Assembly: GCA_038030265.1 (NCBI GenBank) | Contig: CM075937.1 | Coordinates: forward strand, 2,232,001-2,296,000 | Source of the DNA: Corythucha ciliata | Lineage: Eukaryota > Arthropoda > Insecta > Hemiptera > Tingidae | Direction of reading: 5' to 3' | DNA: 64,000 bases | Shown here: piece after piece, positions 63,622-64,000 of the stretch | Numbering within the stretch: position 1 is the first letter of the stretch | Layout: each line of letters starts with the position of its first letter | Translations under genes and position numbers: made by a program | The notes under the pieces: model-generated | Told to the model about the DNA's origin: nothing | Seen by the model: only the letters and a program-made list of their open reading frames with translations | Database searches by the model: none

Positions 63622-64000
63622 GCCCCCCCGCAGTATGAGCTGTTCCATAAAAGCTGTGACCCCCAGTTAGGCGGAAGACGACATGGGGGAGTGGCTCTCA
63701 TGGTAAAAAATGAGTGTAACCCTAATGAAATATCATTTCAATCACCCCTGCAAGCCATCGCGGTGAGGATCTCGTTTCCTATAGCCGCGACAGTGTGTTC
63801 TTTGTATCTTCCGGGCTACACATGGAATCAAGAAGACCTCCAAAATTTATTGAGCTCTCTCTCACCTCCAGTTATAATTCTAACCGACTCTAACTGCCAC
63901 CACGCATCCTGGGGATCACGGCGAAGCACACGGTATGGGGAAACACTTGCCAACCTGCTGTATGATAACGGATTAATCCTGTTGAATTTGGGCTCGCCCA
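63622..64000 (+). CDS. LINE endonuclease, partial, runs off the window
   Basis: An open frame without stop to the window edge reads YELFHKSCDPQLGGRRHGG, then VALMVKNECNPN, VCSLYLPGYTWNQEDLQ and VIILTDSNCHHASWGS (Asp region), GLILLNLGSP. This is the N-terminal two thirds of an AP endonuclease of an I-like LINE, probably a second copy inserted after the first because endonuclease normally precedes RT. The domain's own N-terminus (active-site Asn) is missing. Confidence 0.72.

Noticed and set aside
1..64000. CRISPR arrays, bacterial operons or ribosome binding sites
   Set aside because: The window is eukaryotic; the tandem repeats are degenerate and lack spacer structure.

Overview
This is a 64 kb piece of an animal nuclear genome, most likely an arthropod and possibly an insect. 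The evidence is spliced GT-AG exons, an AT-rich sequence, and a mix of piggyBac, several hAT families, many foldback MITEs, Jockey-, I- and CR1-like LINEs, an errantivirus-like element with an env gene, and a tRNA-headed SINE. The species cannot be fixed from sequence alone. Almost everything is transposon-derived. I recognise one credible host gene and no rRNA, CRISPR or bacterial-type operon.

Layout. 1-972: degenerate ~30 bp minisatellite ending in a hAT-type right end. 1496-2891: broken piggyBac transposase (minus). 4355-6732: internally deleted RNase H-type LINE (minus). 7365-22554: a five-exon host gene on plus, 352 codons, five exons phase-consistent, unrecognised lysine-rich protein with a four-cysteine cluster. 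Its third intron is 13.2 kb because a 12.6 kb hAT-bounded block (8851-21496) sits in it. That block holds a second hAT shell (9180-13768), many foldback elements, and an antisense LINE with a restriction-endonuclease-like nuclease and nearly intact 256- and 705-codon frames (17138-20036).

25974-53254 is a second, 27.3 kb hAT shell: 14/14 bp identical terminal inverted repeats, a 7/8 bp target duplication, and the remnant of its own transposase C-terminus just inside the right end. Nested in it are an errantivirus-like 3' half (LTR, env fragments, integrase end), a SINE in env with a 13 bp target duplication, a 2.7 kb element with 37 bp inverted ends, a full-length Jockey-clade LINE inserted in a MITE, a deleted piggyBac, a hAT element with a perfect 8 bp target duplication, and a second RNase H-type LINE.

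53900-64000: a chimeric CR1-like LINE lacking its endonuclease, an endonuclease fragment, MITEs, and an I-like RT/RNase H LINE followed by the endonuclease of another copy that runs off the window.

The main story is genomic stratigraphy. Target duplications and interrupted elements give a readable order of insertions, and two hAT shells have grown to 12.6 and 27.3 kb by serial nesting, one of them inside a gene that still has intact splice sites and frame. All pseudogene and nesting calls come from reading sequence by eye; family names rest on motif recognition, not on a database search.
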